NCBI GenBank assembly: GCA_937997955.1
Contig: CALLDR010000056.1
Coordinates: 1 to 14,900 of the forward strand
DNA from: an uncultured Emergencia sp.
GTDB taxonomy: Bacteria; Bacillota; Clostridia; Peptostreptococcales; Anaerovoracaceae
Reading direction: 5' to 3'
DNA length: 14,900 nucleotides
The stretch's first letter is position 1, and each line of letters begins with the position of its first letter. Shown here piece after piece: positions 1 through 6,536 of this stretch. The translations under genes and the position numbers were made by a program. The notes below the pieces were generated by a model that was not told where the DNA came from, ran no database searches, and worked only from the letters and a program-made list of their open reading frames with translations.

Positions 1-69
1 CTGTCTGGAGAGGCTTCGACAGACACGCCCAAGGAGTGGAGGCGCGTGTTCCAGAGGTTATGGGATTGA
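1..69 (+). CDS. C-terminal end of an unidentified protein (partial)
   Basis: Frame 1 is open from the window edge to a TGA at 67-69 and encodes 22 residues ending in WRRVFQRLWD. The amphipathic Trp/Arg/Phe-rich tail and the fact that it stops just before a promoter region suggest the genuine end of an upstream gene, but 22 codons are too few to assign a family. It could also be a chance open stretch. No terminator with a T-tract follows it. Confidence 0.4.
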   Translation: MSGEASTDTPKEWRRVFQRLWD

Positions 70-108
70 CGATGGTTTTATTATATAGACGCTATAAAGA
101 ACCGTCAA
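66..108. promoter_or_regulatory. Imperfect inverted repeat upstream of the LexA-like repressor gene
   Basis: The outer arms TTGACG (66-71) and CGTCAA (103-108), the middle arms GGTT (74-77) and AACC (100-103), and the inner arms TATAG (84-88) and CTATA (92-96) around ACG form a nested, interrupted palindrome. It lies 33 bp upstream of the -35 box of the repressor gene. It may be an operator or the base of an RNA hairpin at the end of the upstream transcript. No T-tract follows, so an intrinsic terminator is unlikely. Confidence 0.35.
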
Positions 109-129
109 TGACGCATTTGTAAACACATA

Positions 130-177
130 AGAACATTTCATTGACAAGAATACCTGCGACGGCTATAATGAGAACAT
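130..177 (+). promoter_or_regulatory. Direct repeat AGAACAT bracketing the repressor promoter
   Basis: AGAACAT occurs at 130-136, just upstream of the -35 box, and again at 171-177, over the expected transcription start. The shorter AGAAC is also present at 98-102. GAAC is the half-site of Gram-positive LexA/DinR boxes, and S24-type repressors commonly autoregulate, so these are candidate half-sites for the downstream protein. No complete GAAC-N4-GTTC palindrome is visible, so the assignment is tentative. Confidence 0.3.
141..169 (+). promoter_or_regulatory. Consensus sigma-A promoter of the LexA-like repressor gene
   Basis: TTGACA (141-146) and TATAAT (164-169) both match consensus exactly and are separated by the ideal 17 bp. 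The predicted start near 176 leaves a leader of about 22 nt, with the GGAGG ribosome binding site at 186-190. A promoter this strong normally needs tight repression, consistent with autoregulation by the encoded repressor. Confidence 0.85.
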
Positions 178-198
178 CCCAAATTGGAGGAATACATC

Positions 199-1008
199 AT
201 GACAACAGGAATGAAACACTTGGCTGCGTATCAGGCAAATCTGCTGGACTACAATGCGGCAAAAGACCGTGAGTGCAATTATATTGGCAACCAGATTCGT
301 GCTGCGCGAAAAAGCATGAAATTGAGCTTGGAGCAGCTCAGTCAGATCTTGATGGGATATGGCGTGGACATTGGGCGCGTTGCGGTGAACAAGTGGGAAA
401 AGGGCATATCGATTCCAAGTGCGTATCAGCTTCTGGCCGTCTGTGCTGCGCTGCATCTGGAGGATGGCTTTGATTATTTTGTGAGCAATACAAAACGCCC
501 CCTGCTGAACGCAGAGGGGCGTCGAAAAGTGAAAGAGTATCGGGAGGATCTGATTGCATCCGGGAAGTATCGGGAAGTACCGCCGGTGCTGGAGATCCGC
601 TATCTGGATATGCCGGTCAGCGACCTGCCGGTATCCGCTGGTACAGGCGCATTTCTGGACGAGGGAAACTTCGAAATGGTCAGCTTTCCGGAGAGCAGCA
701 TCCCAGATGGTGCGGAATTTGGCGTTCGGGTGTCTGGCGACAGCATGGAGCCTGTCTATCATGACGGCCAGATCGTCTGGGTGCAGCAGTGTGAGACACT
801 CCGTACCGGCGAAGTTGGTGTCATGATCTACGATGGGCAAGGCTACATTAAGGCATACGCCGAACAGGAACCGGACGATCCAGAAGCCTACCTTGGCAGT
901 GACGGCGTGCGGCGGATGCAGCCGGTTATGGTGTCTTACAACAAGGCATATGCACCGAAGCCAGCTTCTCCGGAATTGGAGTTCCGAATTGTGGGGCGAG
1001 TCTTATAA
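199..1008 (+). CDS. LexA/CI-like repressor: XRE helix-turn-helix plus S24 peptidase domain
   Basis: This 269-aa protein combines an N-terminal XRE-type DNA-binding domain (about residues 28-90) with a C-terminal S24 peptidase fold (about 140-269), as in LexA and phage CI repressors. Ser182 in the GDSMEP motif and Lys218 in GYIKAY form the expected Ser/Lys dyad. An Ala147-Gly148 pair in VSAGTG is a plausible self-cleavage site, so release of repression after DNA damage is likely but inferred. The ATG at 199 is chosen because GGAGG at 186-190 sits 8 nt upstream; an in-frame TTG at 184 would overlap the ribosome binding site. It is probably an accessory or mobile-element repressor rather than the chromosomal LexA, because no winged-helix domain is seen. 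It has no evident link to the sialic acid genes. Confidence 0.88.
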   Translation: MTTGMKHLAAYQANLLDYNAAKDRECNYIGNQIRAARKSMKLSLEQLSQILMGYGVDIGRVAVNKWEKGISIPSAYQLLAVCAALHLEDGFDYFVSNTKRPLLNAEGRRKVKEYREDLIASGKYREVPPVLEIRYLDMPVSDLPVSAGTGAFLDEGNFEMVSFPESSIPDGAEFGVRVSGDSMEPVYHDGQIVWVQQCETLRTGEVGVMIYDGQGYIKAYAEQEPDDPEAYLGSDGVRRMQPVMVSYNKAYAPKPASPELEFRIVGRVL

Positions 1009-1037
1009 GTCCTGTTTATTGGACAACGTTTGTGATA

Positions 1038-1048
1038 TGATACTATCA
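1038..1048. promoter_or_regulatory. Palindrome TGATACTATCA, candidate operator of the small XRE gene
   Basis: TGATA-C-TATCA is a perfect 5-bp inverted repeat centred on 1043, 43 bp upstream of the TTG start of the small XRE gene. It overlaps a weak -10-like TACTAT (1041-1046) placed 16 bp after TTGGAC (1019-1024). A palindrome over the core promoter suggests autorepression by the XRE protein. The promoter boxes themselves are only moderate matches. Confidence 0.45.
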
Positions 1049-1090
1049 TCAAAAGTTTACCCTGCTTTTTTTGATAGGAGTGAAAGAGCA

Positions 1091-1321
1091 TTGAATACGC
1101 ACGCACGATTGGATGAATTATTACATGAGAGAAACATGACATTATATCAGCTATGTCAAAGCGGAAACATCCCCTACACGACGCTTCGCGTCTCTCGCTG
1201 CAGAGGCAGCCAGCTTTCTGTAGATACCATTGAGCAAATTTGCAGGGTGCTTGGAATCTCGATGGCCGAGTTCTTTACAACTTGCCGCAAAAGCAATTCA
1301 GCAAATGAAAGTATGAGGTAA
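1091..1321 (+). CDS. Small XRE-family transcriptional regulator
   Basis: A 76-aa single-domain protein whose order of helices and spacing fit the short Cro/C1-type regulators common in clostridia. The N-terminal helix (residues 4-14), LYQLCQSGNIPYTTL (about 18-32) for the helix-turn-helix, and DTIEQICRVLGISMAEFF (45-62) are the recognisable blocks. The start is TTG at 1091, preceded by GGAG at 1077-1080 with 10 nt spacing; the reading frame stays open further upstream, but that part overlaps the S24 gene in another frame and has no ribosome binding site. The segment RVSRCRGSQ, where relatives usually have a helix leading to RGTxPS, looks somewhat diverged. A terminator follows at once, so it is monocistronic. 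Its target is unknown; the palindrome at 1038-1048 suggests autoregulation. Confidence 0.75.
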   Translation: MNTHARLDELLHERNMTLYQLCQSGNIPYTTLRVSRCRGSQLSVDTIEQICRVLGISMAEFFTTCRKSNSANESMR

Positions 1322-1358
1322 GCTGTTCTTCAATAATGCGGATAAAAAGTCTTTGGAC

Positions 1359-1390
1359 CACACTTATATGGGGGAACAGTGTGCTTTTTT
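1359..1390 (+). terminator. Intrinsic terminator after the small XRE gene
   Basis: CACACT (1359-1364) pairs with AGTGTG (1378-1383) around a 13-nt loop and is followed directly by CTTTTTT (1384-1390). The stem can be extended by the A-run at 1344-1348 pairing with the T-run. It lies 38 bp after the XRE stop codon. Confidence 0.7.
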
Positions 1391-1433
1391 ACAGCTATTT
1401 GTTTGAAACACTCATTAACTTAGTTTCATAACA

Positions 1434-1482
1434 GGAACACCGCAAGATGATACATAAGATTCATCTTGCGGTGTTTCCTTTT
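1434..1482 (+). terminator. Strong stem-loop between convergent transcription units
   Basis: ACACCGCAAGATGA (1437-1450) and its exact reverse complement (1461-1474) form a 14-bp stem with a 10-nt loop, extendable to GGA/TCC with one bulged T. TTTCCTTTT follows on the plus strand. It separates the plus-strand XRE gene from the 3' end of the minus-strand yhcH-like gene. The T-rich tail favours plus-strand termination; the minus-strand side has a poorer T-tract. Confidence 0.7.
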
Positions 1483-1529
1483 ATGGAAAGGGGAAAATAA
1501 CGCAGTTAGGTGCGCACTTGTACACTATA

Positions 1530-1976
1530 TTAAACTCGTACTTTTACTACGCACTTTCTTGTCGCAACGGGGATGCCGTCGACAGCGTGATTGGGCGCAT
1601 GGGCATCATGTGGCCATAGAATAATAAAGCGATTATCGCCCAAAGACAAATACTCATATTTTCCAGTGTAAAACCAGATGTCACGCTCGGGATGTGCCTC
1701 AACTTCCGTTAAAGTTTCTCGCTTTGCAACCCCGATCAATTCGTGCCCTTCAATAAGATATTGAATGTCAAGGTATGTGTTATGAGCTTCTGCATTTGGT
1801 GTATTTTGCACGGTCATTCCGTGTGAGATATTTGCAAAAACATCATTGCCATCAATTTCATAACGGCCATCGGGTATCGTCGAAAAATCTGAGTTTACAA
1901 GAAAATCAAGTGCCTTTTGCAATCGCGCACTGATGCCATAATATAGATGACTGTTTGTAAGTGTATCATAAATCAT
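1530..1976 (-). CDS. nanQ: YhcH/YjgK/YiaL-family protein, probable sialic acid anomerase (NanQ type)
   Basis: This 148-aa protein matches the YhcH/YjgK/YiaL family (DUF386), a cupin-like metal-binding fold, in length and motifs. Glu63 and His65 in AEAHNTYLDIQ and His126 in WPHDAHAP are the expected metal ligands, with Asp70 nearby. Characterised members open the ring of sialic acid, giving N-acetylneuraminate lyase the linear form of its substrate, which fits a nan locus. The start ATG (1974-1976) has a GAGGT ribosome binding site at 1985-1989. It is divergent from the RpiR-type regulator gene, with a TGAAAACAATTTTCA repeat in the shared promoter region. Family assignment is firm. The substrate is inferred from context, since other members act in other sugar pathways. 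Confidence 0.85.
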   Translation of the reverse strand: MIYDTLTNSHLYYGISARLQKALDFLVNSDFSTIPDGRYEIDGNDVFANISHGMTVQNTPNAEAHNTYLDIQYLIEGHELIGVAKRETLTEVEAHPERDIWFYTGKYEYLSLGDNRFIILWPHDAHAPNHAVDGIPVATRKCVVKVRV

Positions 1977-2007
1977 AAAGTAAGACCTCGTTTATTTTAA
2001 TAAAAAC

Positions 2008-2022
2008 TGAAAACAATTTTCA
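2008..2022. promoter_or_regulatory. Inverted repeat TGAAAACAATTTTCA, candidate RpiR/NanR operator 1
   Basis: TGAAAA and TTTTCA are exact reverse complements separated by CAA. The site lies 31 bp upstream of the yhcH-like start and 115 bp upstream of the rpiR start. A -10-like TATCAT on the minus strand (2029-2034) would put the yhcH transcription start at about 2022, inside this site. Partial extra arms (AATTTTCA at 2015-2022 with TGAAATT at 2037-2043) may form a second overlapping site. Nearly the same sequence recurs at 5043-5057 in the transporter promoter. Cre sites for CcpA share the TGAAA...TTTCA outline but have a CG core, which is missing here. Confidence 0.6.
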
Positions 2023-2137
2023 TTTAATATGATAATTGAAATTACTTATCTATGTAGTGTAGCATATAGATATGGAAATTGTCCTTGAGCAGGAAAGGTT
2101 GTTTTAAGGCAATATAACAACGAAATGGAGTAAGCAT

Positions 2138-2995
2138 ATGAATATTTTGAGCGAAATGAGTAGCATCTACTATGAGCTTACAATTTCTGAAAAGAGAATT
2201 GCCGAATATATTTTGGAACATACAGACGAAGTGCAAATGATGTCAATTAGCGAACTTGCGGAAGTCTGTCATGTTGGCGAAGCTACAATTACTCGTTTTT
2301 GCAAGCGTTTCCACTCACGTGGATATACCGCATTAAAAATTGAGCTTGTAAAATTGAGCAACCCGAGCTATGAGCCTTTTTCAGATAGACCGACATCTGA
2401 AACCACGACAACAACACCCACGAAACACCAAAATATAAGTGGAATATTATACAGTGAATACTCTTCCGCACTGAAACAAACTGCTGAATTGCTGAAAAAA
2501 GAGCACGTGATCCGCGCAGTAGAGGCGCTCAGTCAGGCAGAAATAGTCTACTGCATGGGTCAAGGTGGTTCTATGCTAATGGCAGAGGAAACAGCACATC
2601 TGTTTTCTTCCGTGAGTTCCAAGTTCTTTAGCATATATGATTCTCATTTACAGGTTTCAGCAGCAGCAACCATGACAGCTAAGGATGTATTATTCTTCAT
2701 TTCTTATTCTGGATCAACGACTGAAATGGAGGATATTTTATCTCAAGCAAAGCAGAATGGTGCAACAATTATTATGCTGACAAGATTTTGCAAATCTCCT
2801 GGGGCAGAAAAATCGGATATTGTGCTGCAGTGCGGTTCAAACGAATCACCTCTGCAGCAAGGCTCGGTTGCCGCAAAGATTGCACAGTTTTATGTTCTGG
2901 ATATTCTGTATCATGAGTATTGCAATAAAAACCCAGAAATATCTGAACAGAACAAAGAAAAAATTATGCGGGCATTAGCGAACCGCCATCAATAA
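2138..2995 (+). CDS. nanR: RpiR-family transcriptional regulator (HTH + SIS), probable sialic-acid-responsive NanR
   Basis: A 285-aa protein of usual family length. The N-terminal RpiR-type helix-turn-helix (about 1-75) contains SEKRIAEYIL and the recognition region VGEATITRFCKRF. A Thr-rich linker (about 85-98) follows, then a SIS sugar-phosphate isomerase-like sensing domain (about 115-265) with CMGQGGSMLMAEE and ISYSGSTTEME, the typical phosphosugar-binding loops. RpiR proteins with SIS domains usually bind a phosphorylated amino sugar; nan clusters of Gram-positive bacteria often use one that senses ManNAc-6-P or GlcNAc-6-P. The start ATG has GGAG at 2127-2130, 7 nt away. It converges on the esterase gene with only 5 bp between stop codons. 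The nan role is inferred from its neighbours. Confidence 0.85.
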   Translation: MNILSEMSSIYYELTISEKRIAEYILEHTDEVQMMSISELAEVCHVGEATITRFCKRFHSRGYTALKIELVKLSNPSYEPFSDRPTSETTTTTPTKHQNISGILYSEYSSALKQTAELLKKEHVIRAVEALSQAEIVYCMGQGGSMLMAEETAHLFSSVSSKFFSIYDSHLQVSAAATMTAKDVLFFISYSGSTTEMEDILSQAKQNGATIIMLTRFCKSPGAEKSDIVLQCGSNESPLQQGSVAAKIAQFYVLDILYHEYCNKNPEISEQNKEKIMRALANRHQ

Positions 2996-3000
2996 GTGCT

Positions 3001-3936
3001 TCAGGCATATAAATGCAGCCACGCAGAAAAGAGAACCATACTTTCGCGAGAATGTGTGTGTACCACATTCTTTGAAAACGTGTATTGCTTTGTACAATCA
3101 AGTTCAGAGAAAAGATGCTCTATCGTTTTTGGCGGGCAAGTGTTATCCAAACCACCAGCGGAAAGCATGACTGGAACATTGATACGGTGTGCGTGAGAAA
3201 GAGTATCAACATAACCAAGTTGATTCCAAAACAGTGTGTGGTCGGTTTCTTCATAGGCTGGTTTTAGAATACTGTATGCCGGCCCTTCTAATTCAGTAGC
3301 CGGGAAATCGGTTAAAAAGGGAAGATCGGCACAAACACATCTGACTTTTCCGCCGAGAATTGAGGCAAGCAACAGGGAGCCGCCGCCACCTTGACTTGTT
3401 CCGAATAGGGACATCTGTGGAAGCACACCCGGCTGCTGTAATGCCCATCGAATTGCTAAAAGGCAATCCGAGAGCCAATCTGCATATCCACCCTTAAGTC
3501 CCCGGGCGGTACGGTCAAGAACCGGCCAGTTCCCATCTGGGAGTTGCATTTCAGGATGGATTTGATTTGGTTCAGCATATCCTAACGGAGAGATATGTAA
3601 AATATGAAATCCCTGATCGGCCAGTTGCGGATGCATACTAATAGACGAACCGTAACCCGGAAGATTGATTAGTAAGGGGGCTGGAGTTCGGATTGCGGGC
3701 TGCCAATAGCCATAAAATGTTTGGCGATTGTCACTTGCCGTAAATTTGACATATTTATTTACCAACGTGTTGGGGGAATTCCCAAAAGGAACAGTGATTG
3801 GACAATAATCCACAAATTCTGCATGAATCGCAACAGTCTCTGACTGCCTTAAGAGTTGCTCTGCCCACTGATCAACTTCTTCGTGGCTGGGATAAGCCTT
3901 ACGCGCTTCCTGCAACATGACCGTCTGTAAATCCAC
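3001..3936 (-). CDS. Acetyl-esterase of the AXE1/CE7 (cephalosporin-C deacetylase-like) alpha/beta-hydrolase family
   Basis: A 311-aa protein of the length usual for CE7 acetyl xylan esterases. It shows the oxyanion-side motif LPGYGSS (about 92-98), the DRTARGLKGG segment where the family has its RGQ motif, the nucleophile elbow GTSQGG with Ser181, the acid Asp264 in GGLDNTCPP, and His293 or His295 near the C terminus. No signal peptide is present, so it should act in the cytoplasm. The start is GTG (3934-3936), supported by AGGAGG 8 nt upstream (3945-3950); no ATG has comparable support. In this locus it may remove O-acetyl groups from imported sialic acids, a job usually given to SGNH-type NanS enzymes. 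That role is an inference; deacetylation of another sugar is possible. It is divergent from the AraC-type regulator. Confidence 0.82.
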   Translation of the reverse strand: MDLQTVMLQEARKAYPSHEEVDQWAEQLLRQSETVAIHAEFVDYCPITVPFGNSPNTLVNKYVKFTASDNRQTFYGYWQPAIRTPAPLLINLPGYGSSISMHPQLADQGFHILHISPLGYAEPNQIHPEMQLPDGNWPVLDRTARGLKGGYADWLSDCLLAIRWALQQPGVLPQMSLFGTSQGGGGSLLLASILGGKVRCVCADLPFLTDFPATELEGPAYSILKPAYEETDHTLFWNQLGYVDTLSHAHRINVPVMLSAGGLDNTCPPKTIEHLFSELDCTKQYTFSKNVVHTHSRESMVLFSAWLHLYA

Positions 3937-3994
3937 GAGGTAGACCTCCTAAATACTTTTTTATTCATCCTAGCAGATTTTTAGGAAACTTTAA

Positions 3995-4015
3995 AGTAAT
4001 ACATACATCATTACT
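3995..4015. promoter_or_regulatory. Inverted repeat AGTAAT-N9-ATTACT in the esterase/AraC divergent region
   Basis: AGTAAT (3995-4000) and ATTACT (4010-4015) are exact reverse complements with a 9-bp spacer, so the half-sites lie about 1.5 helical turns apart. A fully palindromic ACTTTAAAGT (3988-3997) overlaps the left arm. The minus strand also carries a moderate promoter, TTTAAA then TAGGAT 17 bp on (about 3995 down to 3967), for the esterase gene. The repeat could be the binding site of the adjacent AraC-type protein; nothing like the TGAAAA-N3-TTTTCA site is present here. Confidence 0.35.
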
Positions 4016-4067
4016 AGCATTTTTCAACCATAAATAAGATGTTATTGACAAGTTTGGAGGAATAACG

Positions 4068-5000
4068 ATGCAGACAACAATTCCACAATCATTGTATTCA
4101 GCAATGCGATTCAACTTCTTATATGTTGATAAGTATACCTTTCACTCTGGATGGTTTTTCCCGGAAGATTATATCCCCTATTGTTTGCTCCGCTTTATTA
4201 CCAGAGGCGAAGCTGTATTTAAAATCAACTCAGAGGAGATCGCAGTACACAAAAATGAGATCGTTTACATACCGGAAGGAGCGGTTATGTCGTGCTGGGC
4301 GCTGAGCGATAATGTTGAGTTTTATTCTATTCGTTTCTGTGTTACTGCGCGATTAAACGACAGCGATTTTCTCGGTGAATATTTTCATATCCCAACTGTT
4401 ACGAAAAATGTACAGGAAAATGTTTTGACGTATTTTCAAGAAATCTATCAAAGCGCAACGAGTCAAAATCCGAGCAGACTGTTTCGGATTCGAGGAAATC
4501 TAGAATTGATCATTGCCTATTTAACACAATGCGCCAATGCAGAATGTGAAGGAGACGGCAGTTCACATGATCGTGAATTGCCAGATGTGCATAGCCTCGA
4601 GGCGATTCGCAGAAGAAATGCTAAGACACAGAATATCAATCGCGATCCCCGGATTCAAATTGTTGTAGACTACTTAACACCGCACCTTAATGAGCAATTT
4701 ACAATACAATCTCTCAGCGAAATGGCGCAAGTCAGTCAAACATCATTCCGAAGACTATTTAAAGCGCATACCGGGAAATCACCAAGCGATTATATTCGAG
4801 AATTACGCATGACGTCCGCTGCAAGAATGTTATTGACAAGCAATCGGGAAGTTGCAGAAATTGGATATCGGGTCGGATTCAGCGACGCAAACTATTTTTC
4901 CCGCACCTTCCGGCAAGTATTTGGAGTTTCACCGCATCAATACCGCCGGATCTCACGCGGACAGGCGGTTCGTGCAGGGAAAGAATCACCCAAATTATGA
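4068..5000 (+). CDS. AraC-family transcriptional regulator
   Basis: A 310-aa regulator with an N-terminal cupin-like sensing domain (about 20-115; YIPYCLLRFITRGEAVF and EIVYIPEGAV are typical) and a C-terminal double helix-turn-helix (about 195-296). The latter is recognised by LSEMAQVSQTSFRRLFK, by the hallmark second-HTH sequence VAEIGYRVGFSDANYFSRTF, and by FGVSPHQYRR. The ATG at 4068 follows GGAGG (4056-4060) by 7 nt. It sits directly upstream of, and in line with, the transporter genes, so it probably activates this operon in response to a sugar, but its ligand cannot be read from sequence. Such regulators are common beside ABC sugar transporters in Firmicutes. No terminator separates it from the transporter promoter. 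Confidence 0.92.
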   Translation: MQTTIPQSLYSAMRFNFLYVDKYTFHSGWFFPEDYIPYCLLRFITRGEAVFKINSEEIAVHKNEIVYIPEGAVMSCWALSDNVEFYSIRFCVTARLNDSDFLGEYFHIPTVTKNVQENVLTYFQEIYQSATSQNPSRLFRIRGNLELIIAYLTQCANAECEGDGSSHDRELPDVHSLEAIRRRNAKTQNINRDPRIQIVVDYLTPHLNEQFTIQSLSEMAQVSQTSFRRLFKAHTGKSPSDYIRELRMTSAARMLLTSNREVAEIGYRVGFSDANYFSRTFRQVFGVSPHQYRRISRGQAVRAGKESPKL

Positions 5001-5033
5001 GCGAATAATGCTATGATTGGTCATTTCATCCTC

Positions 5034-5062
5034 TACACAAAATGAAAATAATTTTCTATAAT
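5034..5062 (+). promoter_or_regulatory. Promoter of the nan operon with embedded RpiR-type operator 2
   Basis: TACACA (5034-5039, 4 of 6 consensus) and a perfect TATAAT (5057-5062) are 17 bp apart. The inverted repeat TGAAAA-TAA-TTTTCT (5043-5057) fills the spacer and touches the first base of the -10 box. A protein bound here would block RNA polymerase, so repression is expected. The repeat differs from that at 2008-2022 at only two of 15 positions. The predicted start is near 5069, leaving a 5' leader of about 44 nt. Confidence 0.65.
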
Positions 5063-5112
5063 GAAGCCATAGCAATACCACCAAAAAAACATTGAGCAGA
5101 AAGGGAAAAATT

Positions 5113-6516
5113 ATGAAAAAATACTTAGCGCTTCTTTTGGCAGCACTGATGCTTCTCAGTTGCTTGGCTGGTTGTAGCTCAGCAGATGATACGACAACCC
5201 CTCCAACTGAAACAACCCAGGACGCTCCGCAGACCACTGACAAAGAAGATGCCGCACCGGCAGAGCCTGTTGAAACAGCGGATGAGCTGGAGGGTGAGAT
5301 CACGTTCTGGCACTCGTTCACGCAGGGTCCCAGACTTGAGCGGATTCAGGCGGCAGCCGATTCATTCATGGAAAAACACCCCAAGGTTAAGATCAACATT
5401 GAAACCTACTCCTGGGCAGACTTCTACACCAAGTGGACGACCGGCCTCGCCTCGGGCAACGTCCCCGACATGAGTACCGCGCAGGCCGGTCAGGTTGTCG
5501 AAATGATCAACGCCGACGCGATCATTCCGCTGGATGATATGATCGACGAAATTGGCCGCGACCGTTTCTATGAATCTCCGATTCAGGAAATGACCTATGA
5601 TGGCAGCTGCTATGCAGTACCGATCTACTCTCATGCATTTGTGATGTGGTACCGCAAGGATCTGCTGGAAAAGTACAATCTTGATGTTCCCACGACTTGG
5701 GACGAGTTCAATGCGGCAGCGACGGCGATCACGCAGGGCGAGAACGGCGAAGTTTACGGCTGCTCTGTTCCGATGGGCACGAACGATATGTATGCAACGT
5801 GCTTCTTGGATGTCTGGGCTGGCAGCTGCGGCAAGTCCCTTCTGACAGAAGACCGCAAGGCAAACCTGACCGATCCGGATATTGTTGAAGGCATCAAGTT
5901 CTGGACGGATATGTATAAGACAAATTCTCCGGCAGACTCGATCAACTACAACACGCTCGATCAGGCGACGCTTTATTATCAGGGCAAAAACGCATTTGAC
6001 TTCAACTCCGGTTTCCATATCAGTGGCGTTGAGGCAAACCGCCCCGATCTGATGGATTCCATCAGCTGCGCACCGATTCCCACCCGCAACGAAGGCGAGC
6101 AGCCGCAGTACATCGTCAATAATATGCCGATGGTTGTTTGGAAGAACTCTAAGCATCCTGAAATCTGCAAGGCATTCATCGAGTCTTTCTATGAGCCGGA
6201 AACTTATGTCCCGTTCCTGCACTCTGTTCCGGTTGGCATGCTTCCTGCTCTGAAGGAAATCACAAATGATCCAACGTTCCTTTCGGATCCGACGATTCAG
6301 AAGTATGAAGCCGAAATGCGTGTGATTAGCGATGCTCTGAGCCACGGCACTTATATTGGCATGGAATATGGCCCCTGCGTCGAGGCTGGCATCCTTGCAA
6401 ACCAGCGTGTCGTCGAGAATATGTTCCAGGACATCGTCCTGAACGGCACATCTGTTGAAGACGCTGCGGCAGCCGCCAACAAACAGCTAAATGAGTTGTT
6501 TGAAGCAGCAGAATAA
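5113..6516 (+). CDS. ABC transporter substrate-binding lipoprotein (sialic acid / 2,7-anhydro-Neu5Ac type, SAT2-like)
   Basis: A 467-aa extracytoplasmic solute-binding protein of the carbohydrate-type (family 1) class. A lipoprotein signal peptide (residues 1-20) ends in the lipobox LAGC, with Cys21 as the lipidation site. A Thr/Glu/Pro-rich flexible linker (about 23-60) precedes the binding domains, which open with GEITFWHSFTQGP. The ATG at 5113 is chosen because AAGGGA (5101-5106) lies 6 nt upstream and it starts the lysine-rich signal peptide; an upstream in-frame TTG at 5092 would place the ribosome binding site inside the gene. Together with the next two permeases it resembles the SAT2 system of Ruminococcus gnavus, which is specific for 2,7-anhydro-Neu5Ac. 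Family and lipidation are directly supported; the ligand is inferred from the adjacent oxidoreductase and sialidase. Confidence 0.88.
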   Translation: MKKYLALLLAALMLLSCLAGCSSADDTTTPPTETTQDAPQTTDKEDAAPAEPVETADELEGEITFWHSFTQGPRLERIQAAADSFMEKHPKVKINIETYSWADFYTKWTTGLASGNVPDMSTAQAGQVVEMINADAIIPLDDMIDEIGRDRFYESPIQEMTYDGSCYAVPIYSHAFVMWYRKDLLEKYNLDVPTTWDEFNAAATAITQGENGEVYGCSVPMGTNDMYATCFLDVWAGSCGKSLLTEDRKANLTDPDIVEGIKFWTDMYKTNSPADSINYNTLDQATLYYQGKNAFDFNSGFHISGVEANRPDLMDSISCAPIPTRNEGEQPQYIVNNMPMVVWKNSKHPEICKAFIESFYEPETYVPFLHSVPVGMLPALKEITNDPTFLSDPTIQKYEAEMRVISDALSHGTYIGMEYGPCVEAGILANQRVVENMFQDIVLNGTSVEDAAAAANKQLNELFEAAE

Positions 6517-6536
6517 GATTTTATTGGGGTGACCCA

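Noticed and set aside
24..50. Possible hairpin with arms ACACGCC and GGCGCGTGT near the left edge as a terminator
   Set aside because: It needs a bulge, has no T-tract, and lies inside the open frame of the partial upstream gene.
163..840. 225-codon open frame on the minus strand opposite the S24 repressor gene
   Set aside because: The plus-strand gene has promoter, ribosome binding site and catalytic motifs; the antisense translation looks random.
2008..2022. The TGAAAA-N3-TTTTCA site read as a CcpA cre box
   Set aside because: Cre sites have a central CG between the arms; both copies here have CAA or TAA and three, not two, central bases.
4045..4050. TTGACA just before the AraC gene as a -35 box
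   Set aside because: It lies 17 bp before the start codon; a matching -10 would fall inside the gene (ATGCAG at 4068-4073) and is not a -10 sequence.
5362..6345. 327-codon open frame on the minus strand opposite the binding-protein gene
   Set aside because: It mirrors the biased codon use of a highly expressed plus-strand gene and lacks domain features.
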